Source: Wenyingzhuangia heitensis (GTDB lineage Bacteria > Bacteroidota > Bacteroidia > Flavobacteriales > Flavobacteriaceae). From it: a stretch of DNA of 64,000 bases. Positions 19,238-27,242 of the stretch are shown piece by piece. The stretch's first letter is position 1, and every line of letters starts with the position of its first letter. The translations under genes and the position numbers were made by a program. The notes below the pieces were generated by a model. That model did no database searches. It was not told the DNA's origin and was given only the letters and a program-made list of their open reading frames with translations. The stretch lies in assembly GCF_011762155.1 (NCBI RefSeq), contig NZ_JAASQL010000006.1, forward strand, positions 1 through 64,000, in the 5' to 3' direction.

Positions 19238-19678
19238 TTATTTTTTAATTAAAGATTCTGAATTTATACAATAGCGCAAGCCTGTAGGTTCTGGACCATC
19301 AGGAAAAATATGTCCTAAATGACTGTCGCAATTGTTGCATTGTACTTCAACACGAACCATACCATGTGTTTCATCTTTGATATATTTTATAGCATTGTTT
19401 CTTACAGGTTGTGTAAAACTAGGCCATCCTGTACCAGATTCAAATTTAATAGAAGAATCAAACAACTCGTTCCCACAACAAACACAATTGTATATTCCAG
19501 CTTGGTGACTTGTACAATAAGCTCCCGTATGAGGCATTTCGGTACCTGATAATCTGGTGATTTGAAATTGTTTTGGAGTTAAAATTTCTTTCCATTCCTC
19601 AGCAGATTTTTCTACTCTTTTTGTAGGAATTGGATTTCCTTTTACTGTAAAATGAATAATATCTTTCCAAGTAAGCAT
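19238..19678 (-). CDS. msrB: Peptide-methionine (R)-S-oxide reductase MsrB
   Basis: This protein of about 146 residues reduces the R-epimer of methionine sulfoxide. It has two zinc-binding CxxC pairs (NCVCCGNELF and CNNCDSHLGHIF), the substrate region GTGWPSFTQP and the C-terminal RYCINS with the catalytic Cys. The frame is open to 19741, but a TACCTTTG promoter box at 19703-19710 lies inside that extension. The ATG at 19678, which gives MLTWKDII, is therefore the likely start. It is the first gene of the msrB-msrA-GNAT-selO operon. Confidence 0.93.
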   Translation of the reverse strand: MLTWKDIIHFTVKGNPIPTKRVEKSAEEWKEILTPKQFQITRLSGTEMPHTGAYCTSHQAGIYNCVCCGNELFDSSIKFESGTGWPSFTQPVRNNAIKYIKDETHGMVRVEVQCNNCDSHLGHIFPDGPEPTGLRYCINSESLIKK

Positions 19679-19702
19679 ATGCGTTGTTTTTATCTTTAGT
19701 AA

Positions 19703-19710
19703 CAAAGGTA
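19703..19710 (-). promoter_or_regulatory. Promoter -7 box (TACCTTTG) of the msrB-selO operon
   Basis: The box matches TAnnTTTG and lies 24 bp before the chosen msrB ATG. Its position decides the msrB start. Confidence 0.6.
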
Positions 19711-19774
19711 TAGAAAAGCTTACAGAGAGATTGATTAGCATATAAATATTATATATATTGTCAAAAAAAAAGAA

Positions 19775-20890
19775 ATGAAAAAAAATTATACTTCAGTAAT
19801 TTTGTTATTGCTGTTTGTTGTAAGTACTGTAGGTGCTCAAGAAAATCCGTGGAAATATGAAAGTGCAAATCGTTTGCAAAATGAAGTTTCTATTACTTAT
19901 CAGGTGGTTTATGAAAAACAATTAAATTCTTACGAAAAACAATATTTCCCCAATGAAAGAGTTGTGACTTTTAATAAGGATTTTATGTTGATTAAAGATT
20001 TTAGTCCTAGAACTAAATTAAAATACACCACCAATAAACTGTTAGACTACAATGAACAGAAATTATATGTGTGTACAAATAGTAATAACTACAAAAGAGC
20101 TGTTAGTTATGATTTTGAAAAAGGTAAACTAAAAGCAGAAAAGCAAACACACACAAAAGAAATTGAAGGCTTAGCTTGTGATGAATACATTGTAATATTA
20201 AATGGAGTACCGTCTACAGTATATAGTACTAAAAAAATAGGACTAAAGTATTGTGAAAATTTTGATATTGAAGGTTTTGTATTAGAGTATCCTTTTTACT
20301 CTAAAAAATATGGAAGAGGTAAATATGTTGCTAAAAAAATAAACAATGTGCGTTTGCCCAAAAGTGTATTTAGTTTAAAGAATTATACAATTTACACAAA
20401 AGAAGAATGGAAAGAATACAAAATAGATGGAAAAAAATCTATTAGTAATGTAAAGTATAAATATTTAAATGAAAAAGCTCCTAGATTAAAATTAAAAACC
20501 TTAGATAAACTAAAAGTTGATTCTAAAAAAAGGATAGGGAAACAAATAATCTTAAATTTTTCTTACGTAAAAAGTGGTGCTTGTAAAAATGCCGTTACTT
20601 ATTTAAATGAAATGCAAGAACATTATAAAGGAAATAAAAATGTATTGGTTTTGAGTTTGTTTTTAGATGATCCTTATGATGTGGAATTATTTAAAGAAAA
20701 GACTGGAATAAATTATCAAGTGGCAGGAGCTGCAAGGTGGTACGCAGATCGTTTTGAAATTAATAGATATCCTGCTACATTAATTATAGATAATAAAGGA
20801 ACCGTTAGCTATGTTACTTACGGATTGGGAAGTAGAGATACAAAAACAATTATAAATAAAGTAGATAATAATTTAACAAGTATAGAATAG
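19775..20890 (+). CDS. Secreted protein with C-terminal thioredoxin-like domain
   Basis: The 371-residue product has a signal peptide (MKKNY...STVGAQ). An N-terminal region of about 220 residues resembles the GLPGLI/TlpA-associated envelope domain (the ITYQVVYEKQ start and LACDEYIV) but is not firmly assigned. Residues about 255-365 form a TlpA-like thioredoxin fold (QIILNFSYVKSGACKNAV, then RYPATLIIDNKGTV). The usual CxxC is reduced to SGAC, a single cysteine, so it may not be a normal disulfide exchanger. It is divergent from the msrB operon. Confidence 0.7.
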   Translation: MKKNYTSVILLLLFVVSTVGAQENPWKYESANRLQNEVSITYQVVYEKQLNSYEKQYFPNERVVTFNKDFMLIKDFSPRTKLKYTTNKLLDYNEQKLYVCTNSNNYKRAVSYDFEKGKLKAEKQTHTKEIEGLACDEYIVILNGVPSTVYSTKKIGLKYCENFDIEGFVLEYPFYSKKYGRGKYVAKKINNVRLPKSVFSLKNYTIYTKEEWKEYKIDGKKSISNVKYKYLNEKAPRLKLKTLDKLKVDSKKRIGKQIILNFSYVKSGACKNAVTYLNEMQEHYKGNKNVLVLSLFLDDPYDVELFKEKTGINYQVAGAARWYADRFEINRYPATLIIDNKGTVSYVTYGLGSRDTKTIINKVDNNLTSIE

Positions 20891-20931
20891 TTAAAAGAGT
20901 TACAATCAATTAGTAGTAGAACTAAATATAG

Positions 20932-20939
20932 TATCTTTG
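20932..20939 (+). promoter_or_regulatory. Promoter -7 box (TATCTTTG) for the SDR fusion gene
   Basis: The box matches TAnnTTTG and lies 19 bp before the ATG at 20959. No clear -33 element is seen. Confidence 0.5.
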
Positions 20940-20958
20940 CATTCCATTTTTAATATCT

Positions 20959-22506
20959 ATGTCAGAAGATTCTAAACAAAACACAGTAAACAACAAAGAA
21001 GTAAAACAATGTATACATACATTGGAGTCTTTGTTGGGAAATACCGATCAGCTTTTTGAAATGCCCGAAGAACAACGTGTTGCTTTAATGAAAGTAGCAG
21101 GATTGCTAAGTAGACCCACTAAAGAGGAGCAAGATAGAAGAAGAAAGGATGCTAAAAAAGCAACCAAACGTAAACAACGTGAGCGTGAAAAACATGCACG
21201 TAAAGAAACAGGAATACGTTCTGCTAGAGAAGCGGCTGTTTTTGAAGCTCCTAAAATGTTAACTTTTACAGAGGTAAAAAAAGACGACATTCCAGAATTA
21301 GAATCGCCAAGAAATTGTTATGTATGTAAAGCTTTATTTACCAAACTACATCACTTTTACGATAGTATGTGTACGGAGTGTGGTGACTTTAATTATGCAA
21401 AACGTTTTCAGGAAGCAGATTTAACAGGACAAGTTGCTATTATGACAGGTTCTCGTTTAAAAATAGGATATCATATAACATTAATGATGTTACGTTCTGG
21501 AGCTACAGTGATTGCAACCACGCGTTTTCCCGCAGATTCAGCAATTCGTTTTGCCAAAGAAGATGATTTTCAAGAATGGGGACATCGTCTAAAAATTCAT
21601 GGATTGGATTTAAGACATATTCCTAGTGTAGAGATTTTTTGTAATTATATAGAACAAAAATACGATAGATTAGATATTTTAATAAACAACGCAGCACAAA
21701 CAGTGCGTAGACCTGCAGGTTTTTATACGCATTTAATGGAGAATGAAGAAAAACCATTAACAGCTTTACCTGTAAATGCACAAGAATTGTTAAGCGACCA
21801 TTACAGTTGTTTACAAGAATTAAATCAATTAAGTGGAAGTGTAGTTGCTACTAAAAATAATGCCCCTGTAACTTGGCATGGAGAACAACCAGGAGTGGGA
21901 TTAAGAGCTTCGGCAAAATTATCTCAGATACCTTATAGTTTTGACAATTCGTTAGCTACAAGTGAAGTTTTTCCTGAAGGTGAACTAGATGCTGATTTGC
22001 AACAAGTAGATTTACGTAAAACCAATAGTTGGCGTTTAAAAATAGGACAAATAGAAACTACCGAAATGGTAGAGGTACAGTTGGTAAATTCGGTAGCCCC
22101 TTTTGTATTAATCAATCGTTTGGCAGAGTTAATGAAGAAAGAAAATACGGGTAAAAAACATATTATTAATGTTTCTGCCATGGAAGGAAAGTTTTATCGC
22201 TTTAAAAAAGAAGATAGACATCCGCATACCAACATGGCAAAAGCGGCTTTAAATATGCTAACTCATACATCTGCCTCTACTTTAGCAAAACATGGTATTT
22301 ATATGAATGCTGTAGATACAGGTTGGGTTACAGATGAGGATCCTGCAGAATTGTCTAAAAAGAAAGTTGATTTACATGATTTTCAACCTCCGTTAGATAT
22401 TGTGGATGGAGCAGCCAGAGTAATAGATCCTTTGTTTGATGGAATTAATACGGGAAAACATTGGTGTGGTAAATTCTTAAAAGACTACAGGCCAATAGAC
22501 TGGTAG
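20959..22506 (+). CDS. Zinc-ribbon / short-chain dehydrogenase fusion lacking the usual active-site Tyr
   Basis: The 515-residue protein has three parts. Residues 1-100 are helical with a strongly basic stretch (about 60-83, RRRKDAKK...[11 protein letters not shown]). Residues 117-145 hold two CxxC pairs (C120/C123 and C138/C141), a zinc-ribbon pattern. Residues 155-515 are a Rossmann SDR domain with TGSRLKIG for cofactor binding, LINNAAQ at 241-247 and a Ser in NVSAMEG (S406). The usual YxxxK is TNMAK (T424, K428), so the catalytic Tyr is absent at its normal place. A long insert (about 258-365) separates the NNA motif from the active-site region. It is about twice the length of a classical SDR. 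The reaction is unknown. Confidence 0.82.
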   Translation: MSEDSKQNTVNNKEVKQCIHTLESLLGNTDQLFEMPEEQRVALMKVAGLLSRPTKEEQDRRRKDAKKATKRKQREREKHARKETGIRSAREAAVFEAPKMLTFTEVKKDDIPELESPRNCYVCKALFTKLHHFYDSMCTECGDFNYAKRFQEADLTGQVAIMTGSRLKIGYHITLMMLRSGATVIATTRFPADSAIRFAKEDDFQEWGHRLKIHGLDLRHIPSVEIFCNYIEQKYDRLDILINNAAQTVRRPAGFYTHLMENEEKPLTALPVNAQELLSDHYSCLQELNQLSGSVVATKNNAPVTWHGEQPGVGLRASAKLSQIPYSFDNSLATSEVFPEGELDADLQQVDLRKTNSWRLKIGQIETTEMVEVQLVNSVAPFVLINRLAELMKKENTGKKHIINVSAMEGKFYRFKKEDRHPHTNMAKAALNMLTHTSASTLAKHGIYMNAVDTGWVTDEDPAELSKKKVDLHDFQPPLDIVDGAARVIDPLFDGINTGKHWCGKFLKDYRPIDW

Positions 22507-22526
22507 AATGATAACAATACAATACA

Positions 22527-22564
22527 ACACAAAAAAGAGTAGCCATGGCTACTCTTTTTTGTGT
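22527..22564. terminator. Bidirectional terminator overlapping the truncated haemoglobin stop
   Basis: A perfect 38-base palindrome (19 + 19, centre CCATGG) has A6 and T6 flanks. It lies between two convergent genes and covers the last 16 bases of the haemoglobin gene. Confidence 0.88.
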
Positions 22565-22953
22565 TTAGGTTTTTGTCTTCTTATCACCATATTCTGAATT
22601 TGTGCAATATTATGAGCAGCCATTTGAGCTCTAGTAGCCAAGTCTCCCTCATACAAACTGTTAATGGTTTTACTCCATATGGATAACCATCTATCAAAAT
22701 GTACTTGATTTATAGCATGATCAAAAGCAGCATCGGTTTGTATGTGTTTTTGAGTAGGACTGCCTTTAAATTTAGGAATTCCAAATAAGTTGGTTTCCCA
22801 AAAATCTGTTAGTTTTTCTAAATGTGCAGGCCATTCATCATCAGCAATCATATGATTAAAAATAGGACCTAATAGTTCATCAACTCTAATATTGTCATAA
22901 AAACTGCAAACTAATTTGTTTACATCTTCTCTGTTTTTAATATCTGTTTTCAT
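22549..22953 (-). CDS. Group III truncated haemoglobin
   Basis: The 134-residue protein has the 2-on-2 globin pattern of group III: VNKLVCSFYDNIRVDELLGPIFN at the N-terminus, HLEKLTDFWETNLFG, and the later FDRWLSIWSKTINSL with the His before it. This family binds haem and is usually linked to oxygen, nitric oxide or peroxide chemistry. No reductase partner is adjacent. A TATTTTTG box ends 5 nt before the ATG, so the mRNA may have no leader. Confidence 0.9.
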   Translation of the reverse strand: MKTDIKNREDVNKLVCSFYDNIRVDELLGPIFNHMIADDEWPAHLEKLTDFWETNLFGIPKFKGSPTQKHIQTDAAFDHAINQVHFDRWLSIWSKTINSLYEGDLATRAQMAAHNIAQIQNMVIRRQKPKHKKE

Positions 22954-22958
22954 ATAAG

Positions 22959-22966
22959 CAAAAATA
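22959..22966 (-). promoter_or_regulatory. Promoter -7 box (TATTTTTG) of the truncated haemoglobin gene
   Basis: The minus strand matches TAnnTTTG. The distance to the ATG is 5 nt, which would start transcription at or next to the start codon. Confidence 0.45.
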
Positions 22967-23018
22967 ACATAAAAGTGTTTTCTGTAACATGAAAAATATC
23001 ATCATTTAAACTAATAAA

Positions 23019-23462
23019 TTAATTTTTGTGTTGATAAGAATATTTAAGGTTATTTAATTTTAGATCTAACTCTTTGGGTGTAAGGTCTAAAGATAATTTC
23101 TGTAAACAAGGGTCGTTGGTAGAGTAAATAAAAGAAAGAGCCTTGTTTCTTAAAGCCATAGAAAATAGAACGATAATTGCTGTTTCTTTAGGACTGTTTA
23201 CAAGAAATATAGAGGTTATGTTTGAGTGCGTAATGTTAGCTTTTTTTACAAGTTGAATTCTATGTTGTATAAGTTCTGTTACCTCTTTTCCTGTAAAATC
23301 TATTTGAGCTTTTCTATAATCAGCAAGAATGTTTTTTAATTTGGATACGTCTGTTTCTTTAAAAAGAAATGTTAAAAATGAGGACAATATTAGTTTTGTT
23401 ACAGGCCCATTATAGGTAACAAATAATACTTCACCGTTATTTAAATATTCATAGCTTATCAT
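23019..23462 (-). CDS. Hypothetical protein, paralogue A (STAS/SpoIIAA-like size and pattern)
   Basis: The 147-residue soluble protein begins MISYEYLNNGEVLFVTYNGP and has alternating strands and helices. Shared patterns with its neighbour at 23507-23926 include the NNG turn, SSFL-FLF, ADYR, PKETAI-LFS-AL and IYST-DPCL. The pair clearly arose by tandem duplication and is roughly half identical by eye. The pattern recalls SpoIIAA-like/STAS-fold proteins of Bacteroidota, but I cannot confirm it. No catalytic motif is seen. Confidence 0.65.
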   Translation of the reverse strand: MISYEYLNNGEVLFVTYNGPVTKLILSSFLTFLFKETDVSKLKNILADYRKAQIDFTGKEVTELIQHRIQLVKKANITHSNITSIFLVNSPKETAIIVLFSMALRNKALSFIYSTNDPCLQKLSLDLTPKELDLKLNNLKYSYQHKN

Positions 23463-23506
23463 AGAAAGAAGTATTTATAACATAAATCTACATAAAAAAT
23501 GACTTT

Positions 23507-23926
23507 CTAATAACTATGCTTTAGGTTTTTTATTTTAAAATCAAATTCTTCAGGAGACATATTCAAAGATATTTTTTTTAAACAAGGATCAGAGGTTGAA
23601 TAAATAAATACAGGAGATTTTTCTAAAGCAATTGAAAACAGGATACTAATAGCTGTCTCTTTAGGTCCTTTAACAAGAAATATAGTTTTGATTTTATAAT
23701 GATCCTTATTTGCTTTTTCCGTTCTTGTTTTTATAATATCTTGTGCATCCTTTGCTAAAAAGTCCATTTCTGCATCTCTGTAATCCGCAACAATATTTTC
23801 GAGAGTAGATATATCTACTTCTCTAAAAAGAAAGGATAAAAAAGAAGAAAGTAAGGGTTTGCTTATTTTCCCAGTATATTTTACAATTAATAATTTTCCG
23901 TTATTAAAATATTCATACTTAATCAT
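23507..23926 (-). CDS. Hypothetical protein, paralogue B (STAS/SpoIIAA-like size and pattern)
   Basis: The 139-residue soluble protein begins MIKYEYFNNGKLLIVKYTGK and matches paralogue A along its whole length. Conserved points are SSFLSFLF, VADYRDAE, FLVKGPKETAISILFS and FIYSTSDPCLKK. Paralogue A ends ...YSYQHKN where B ends ...HSY. It is 44 bp upstream of A on the same strand, so the two may be co-transcribed. Function is unknown. Both retain intact frames, which argues against decay. Confidence 0.65.
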   Translation of the reverse strand: MIKYEYFNNGKLLIVKYTGKISKPLLSSFLSFLFREVDISTLENIVADYRDAEMDFLAKDAQDIIKTRTEKANKDHYKIKTIFLVKGPKETAISILFSIALEKSPVFIYSTSDPCLKKISLNMSPEEFDFKIKNLKHSY

Positions 23927-23993
23927 AGTAAAATTAATTTTAGCTAACCAATTAATTAAATGTACTAAAAAATGATTAAGAATAAAACAATAC

Positions 23994-24935
23994 TTAAAAT
24001 ACAGTTTTGTAAATAAAAAGAACGTAACAACTTAAAAGTAACAAACCTTCTTTTAGACCAAATTTTAATTTATTAGGAATAAAACACAAAGGAAGAATTA
24101 TAAATGCAATTCCTAACATCCAAAAAATATCGTTTGTTATAATTTGGGTATCGCCCACTTTAATTGGAGTTATAATGGATGTAATTCCTAATACAGCCAT
24201 AATATTAAATATATTTGAACCAATTAAATTACCTATAGAAATTGCTTTTTCTTTTTTAATTACTGCTATAATTGATGCTGCTAACTCTGGAACACTAGTA
24301 CCTATAGACACAATGGTAACTCCAATAACTCTTTCGCTAATGCCTACTTGTTCTGCCAAACCAATAGCTCCTTTAATCAATAATTCAGAACCTCCCCAAA
24401 GGCCTAGACCACCAAGGGTTAAATAAAAAATAGTTTTGCTTAACGAGATTAGTTTGGTATCTAATTCTATATCTATTTCCTGAGCTATTTTTTTTCCTTG
24501 CACACGTAATAAATAGATTATGAATAAAAGTAACAATACCACTAAAATAATTCCTTCATAGCGATTTAGAACTCCATCAAAACCAATAAAAGCATAGAGT
24601 AGGATAGAGGCAGCCATCATTACAGGCCAATCAATAGTGTAAAAAGATTGATCAACGGTAATAGCACTTAAACAAACCGTGATTCCTAATACAAATGCTA
24701 AATTAGCAATGTTAGATCCTATTACGTTTCCCAAAGCTAAATCAGGAAAACCATCTAAAGCAGATTTTATACTAACAATTAATTCTGGTGCAGATGTAGC
24801 AAAAGAAACTACAGTCATACCAATTACTATCTTAGATATATTTAGCCTCATAGAGATAGCAACAGAAGCTTTTAATAACCAATCCCCTCCAAAAATTAAG
24901 ACCACTAATCCAGTGATAATATAGAATAAATTCAT
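23994..24935 (-). CDS. Calcium/sodium antiporter (CaCA family, YrbG-like)
   Basis: The 313-residue membrane protein is built of two inverted repeats, each with the CaCA alpha motif: SFATSAPELIVS with GNVIGSNIANL in the first half, and SIGTSVPELAAS with GNLIGSNIFNI in the second. About ten hydrophobic helices are visible. It exchanges Ca2+ (or a similar cation) for Na+ or H+ at the inner membrane. It is a single gene; the divergent small gene starts 40 bp away. Confidence 0.93.
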   Translation of the reverse strand: MNLFYIITGLVVLIFGGDWLLKASVAISMRLNISKIVIGMTVVSFATSAPELIVSIKSALDGFPDLALGNVIGSNIANLAFVLGITVCLSAITVDQSFYTIDWPVMMAASILLYAFIGFDGVLNRYEGIILVVLLLLFIIYLLRVQGKKIAQEIDIELDTKLISLSKTIFYLTLGGLGLWGGSELLIKGAIGLAEQVGISERVIGVTIVSIGTSVPELAASIIAVIKKEKAISIGNLIGSNIFNIMAVLGITSIITPIKVGDTQIITNDIFWMLGIAFIILPLCFIPNKLKFGLKEGLLLLSCYVLFIYKTVF

Positions 24936-24974
24936 TTTTCTTAAATTTAATGCGAATATAGTCTTAATAATAAG

Positions 24975-25127
24975 ATGATGAAAAAAAGAATTTTTAGAAT
25001 ATTGGCAAAAATAAACAAGGTTATTTGTCCTTGTTTATGTCGTAAAGAATTGGATTTGAGCAAAGCAAATAAGTTTCAAAAAATATTGATTTATTGGAGA
25101 TTTTATATCACAAAAAATTCTCTTTAA
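24975..25127 (+). CDS. Conserved-looking 50-residue protein
   Basis: This short frame opens with two ATG codons (24975 and 24978) and encodes MMKKRIFRILAKINK... through ...SKANKFQKILIYWRFYITK and a stop. The pattern (a basic amphipathic start, IL-KINK, P, LDLSKA, W/R, ITKNSL) resembles a small protein I recall as widespread in Flavobacteriaceae, sometimes labelled 'SsrA-binding protein' without good reason. An inverted repeat at 25011-25020/25029-25038 lies inside the gene. The function is unknown. Confidence 0.6.
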   Translation: MMKKRIFRILAKINKVICPCLCRKELDLSKANKFQKILIYWRFYITKNSL

Positions 25128-25142
25128 AAAAAAGAAAAATAT

Positions 25143-25173
25143 TTTGTTACATTGTAATAAACCTGTATATTTG
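25143..25173 (+). promoter_or_regulatory. Promoter of tRNA-Arg
   Basis: TTTG (25143-25146), 19 nt, then TATATTTG (25166-25173) is an excellent Bacteroidota promoter, 11 bp before the tRNA. Confidence 0.75.
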
Positions 25174-25184
25174 CACCCGCAATA

Positions 25185-25258
25185 GGCCTCGTAGCATAAC
25201 TGAATAGTGCACTTGATTACGGCTCAAGAGGTTGAAGGTTTGAATCCTTCCGAGGTCA
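25185..25258 (+). tRNA. tRNA-Arg (anticodon ACG)
   Basis: The 74-nt sequence folds into a full cloverleaf. The acceptor stem GGCCTCG pairs with CGAGGTC (one G-U), the D stem GCAT with GTGC, the anticodon stem CTTGA with TCAAG around the loop TTACGGC, and the T stem GAAGG with CCTTC. The anticodon ACG (normally read as ICG) decodes CGN arginine codons. The 3' CCA is not encoded. The D loop reads AACTGAATA and the T loop TTTGAAT, so the usual G19-C56 pair appears as A19-U56. A promoter and terminator flank it. Confidence 0.95.
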
Positions 25259-25263
25259 CAAGC

Positions 25264-25298
25264 AAAACTCATCATATTAATTTATGATGAGTTTTTTT
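25264..25298 (+). terminator. Terminator of tRNA-Arg
   Basis: A 13-bp stem (25264-25276 with 25283-25295) has a 6-nt loop and a T run of seven. The 200 bp that follow hold no recognisable element before the next gene. Confidence 0.85.
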
Positions 25299-25499
25299 AT
25301 GCTCCTAAATTTATGTGTTTAATTTATACTAGATACTTATGGTACAATTAAATCTTAATTAAAATTAAATAATGTTTACAATTTTTTAAAACTACGTACA
25401 AATGTTAATTTTAGGTTAACTTCTTGTGAATTAGCGTCTTGGGGTTTAAAACGTCTTGTAATTTGATTATTTTTAGTATAACTAAAAAATAATTAAGCT

Positions 25500-27173
25500 A
25501 TGAAACTAACAATTTCTAAATCCTTACTGTGTACTATAGTTACAGTAACATTTTTATTCTCGTGTAAAGAAAAAAAATCACAAAAAACCTCTTATTTAAA
25601 TTTTCCTACTCCCTTAACTGTAGAAACACCATGGGATGTTGATAGGAAATTACAAACAGAATTAACAACAAAAGGAGAGTTTACACAAGTACAACGTTTG
25701 TTTGAAATTTTATCTTGGCAATGGTTTATTTCTTTAAACTGGCCTTTAGATGCAAAGGGCAACCCACAAGCAAATATTTCTGACAATGGAGATCCAGAGT
25801 GGTTTGAATGGAAAGAAAGTTATGAAGTTTTTAGACCCAATGGACAAGCACCAAGTCCTTGGGGAACGTTTAACCCTCCAAACCACTTTACTATTCCTAA
25901 AAACTATAACAATGAAAAAATCTTATTCAGAGCAAACAAATTTGTAGATTTTAAAAACCAAGATATAGAAGACGAAATAGACCAGGCATTTACAGGGCCT
26001 ATTTGGGATCAAAATGGAAACATTACTCGTTATGAGGTTAGAATGAATGAAATTGAGTTTGATTATATTGTAAAGAACGAATTGTACAATTACGATGGAC
26101 AAATTCAATTTTCTAAAAACGTAGGAAATGTTACTTTTCCTGAAGGAGCAAGAAAACAAGAAGGAGTTTTTGAAATTAAAGTTGCTTGGAAAATTTTAGA
26201 AGAATCAGATATTGAGTCTCGTTATTTTACTACAGAAGGATATGTGATTTCCTCTATTGAAGGAAATTATGAAAAGAAAAAAGTAGGAATGGTAGGTATG
26301 CATATTTCATCAAAAACGGAATCTTCACCGCAATGGATATGGACTACTTTTGAACATGTAGATAATTTAGAAGTAAATGAACTAGAGGTTGTAGATGGTA
26401 AACCCTTAAAAGCATCCTATCACAATTCTAATTCTATAGAGCCCGTAAACGTTTTTCCAGACACGACTAGGTTAAAAGCAGAAGGAAAACCTTTTAGAAC
26501 ACAAATACAACGTATAGATCCTATTTCTGGAGCTACTAAAGAGCTGAATTTAAATGTTCAGGCTTTGTTAAAAAATGCAAATTCTAAACTACAATACTAT
26601 CAACAAATTGGTACACAATGGCCAACAGATCCATCTGCCAAGCCATATACATATGGAAATACAGGAGGAGCTGTTAAAGACACTATTTATACTTTGCCTG
26701 AGGCTGTAACTAATAAATCTGGAGGAAAACCAACTCCTGTTTATTTAACCAACATGATTATGGAAACGTATTTTCAGGGAGGTACTATTGTAGGGAATAA
26801 TGAGCAGGTTGTACAAACTTATTTGCAAAGAAAAGATAAAAATTCTCCTTATAAGGTAGTGTATCAAGATACTTTAGGAAACACGACTACCAATGCTACT
26901 TCTGGTTTTGATGTTTATATGACCAATGAACCTGCCTATTTTCAAATGAATAGTAACCCAGTTGGGTATGATACATCAAACAGTCATCAATTAATATATG
27001 GTACAGAAAGCTGTATTGGATGTCATTTTTCTAGTAACATTGCTACAGATTATACTTTAAATGCAGACGGAACTAAATCTCCTGTATTTAATAGCAGACC
27101 TTCATCTGCAGATTTTAGTTGGTTGCTAAATCAAAAACCAAGTTTTTTACCAACATCAACAGAAAATAAATAA
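25500..27173 (+). CDS. Large lipoprotein with a single C-terminal c-type haem motif
   Basis: The 557-residue protein has a lipoprotein signal (FLFSCKEKK, Cys about residue 22) and a long, mostly beta region with many Trp and Pro (WQWFISLNWPLDAKGNP, EWFEWKESYEVFRP). At the far C-terminus is one CxxCH haem-binding motif, C505-x-x-C508-H509 (SCIGCHFSS). I recall similar long 'cytochrome c family' proteins of unknown role with WQ-F-ALNWP motifs. It is exported and probably anchored to a membrane. No electron-transfer partner is adjacent. Confidence 0.72.
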   Translation: MKLTISKSLLCTIVTVTFLFSCKEKKSQKTSYLNFPTPLTVETPWDVDRKLQTELTTKGEFTQVQRLFEILSWQWFISLNWPLDAKGNPQANISDNGDPEWFEWKESYEVFRPNGQAPSPWGTFNPPNHFTIPKNYNNEKILFRANKFVDFKNQDIEDEIDQAFTGPIWDQNGNITRYEVRMNEIEFDYIVKNELYNYDGQIQFSKNVGNVTFPEGARKQEGVFEIKVAWKILEESDIESRYFTTEGYVISSIEGNYEKKKVGMVGMHISSKTESSPQWIWTTFEHVDNLEVNELEVVDGKPLKASYHNSNSIEPVNVFPDTTRLKAEGKPFRTQIQRIDPISGATKELNLNVQALLKNANSKLQYYQQIGTQWPTDPSAKPYTYGNTGGAVKDTIYTLPEAVTNKSGGKPTPVYLTNMIMETYFQGGTIVGNNEQVVQTYLQRKDKNSPYKVVYQDTLGNTTTNATSGFDVYMTNEPAYFQMNSNPVGYDTSNSHQLIYGTESCIGCHFSSNIATDYTLNADGTKSPVFNSRPSSADFSWLLNQKPSFLPTSTENK

Positions 27174-27180
27174 AGATTAC

Positions 27181-27212
27181 GAGCCTTCAAATTTTTTGAA
27201 GGCTCATTTTTT
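27181..27212 (+). terminator. Terminator of the haem lipoprotein gene
   Basis: A 10-bp stem (27181-27190 with 27196-27205) is followed by a T-rich tail. Confidence 0.82.
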
Positions 27213-27242
27213 ATAAAAAATTCATCAAAAAAAAGAAAAGCT

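Noticed and set aside
25011-25038. Inverted repeat with 10-base arms
   Set aside because: It lies inside the 50-residue gene and lacks a T run; chance within coding DNA explains it.
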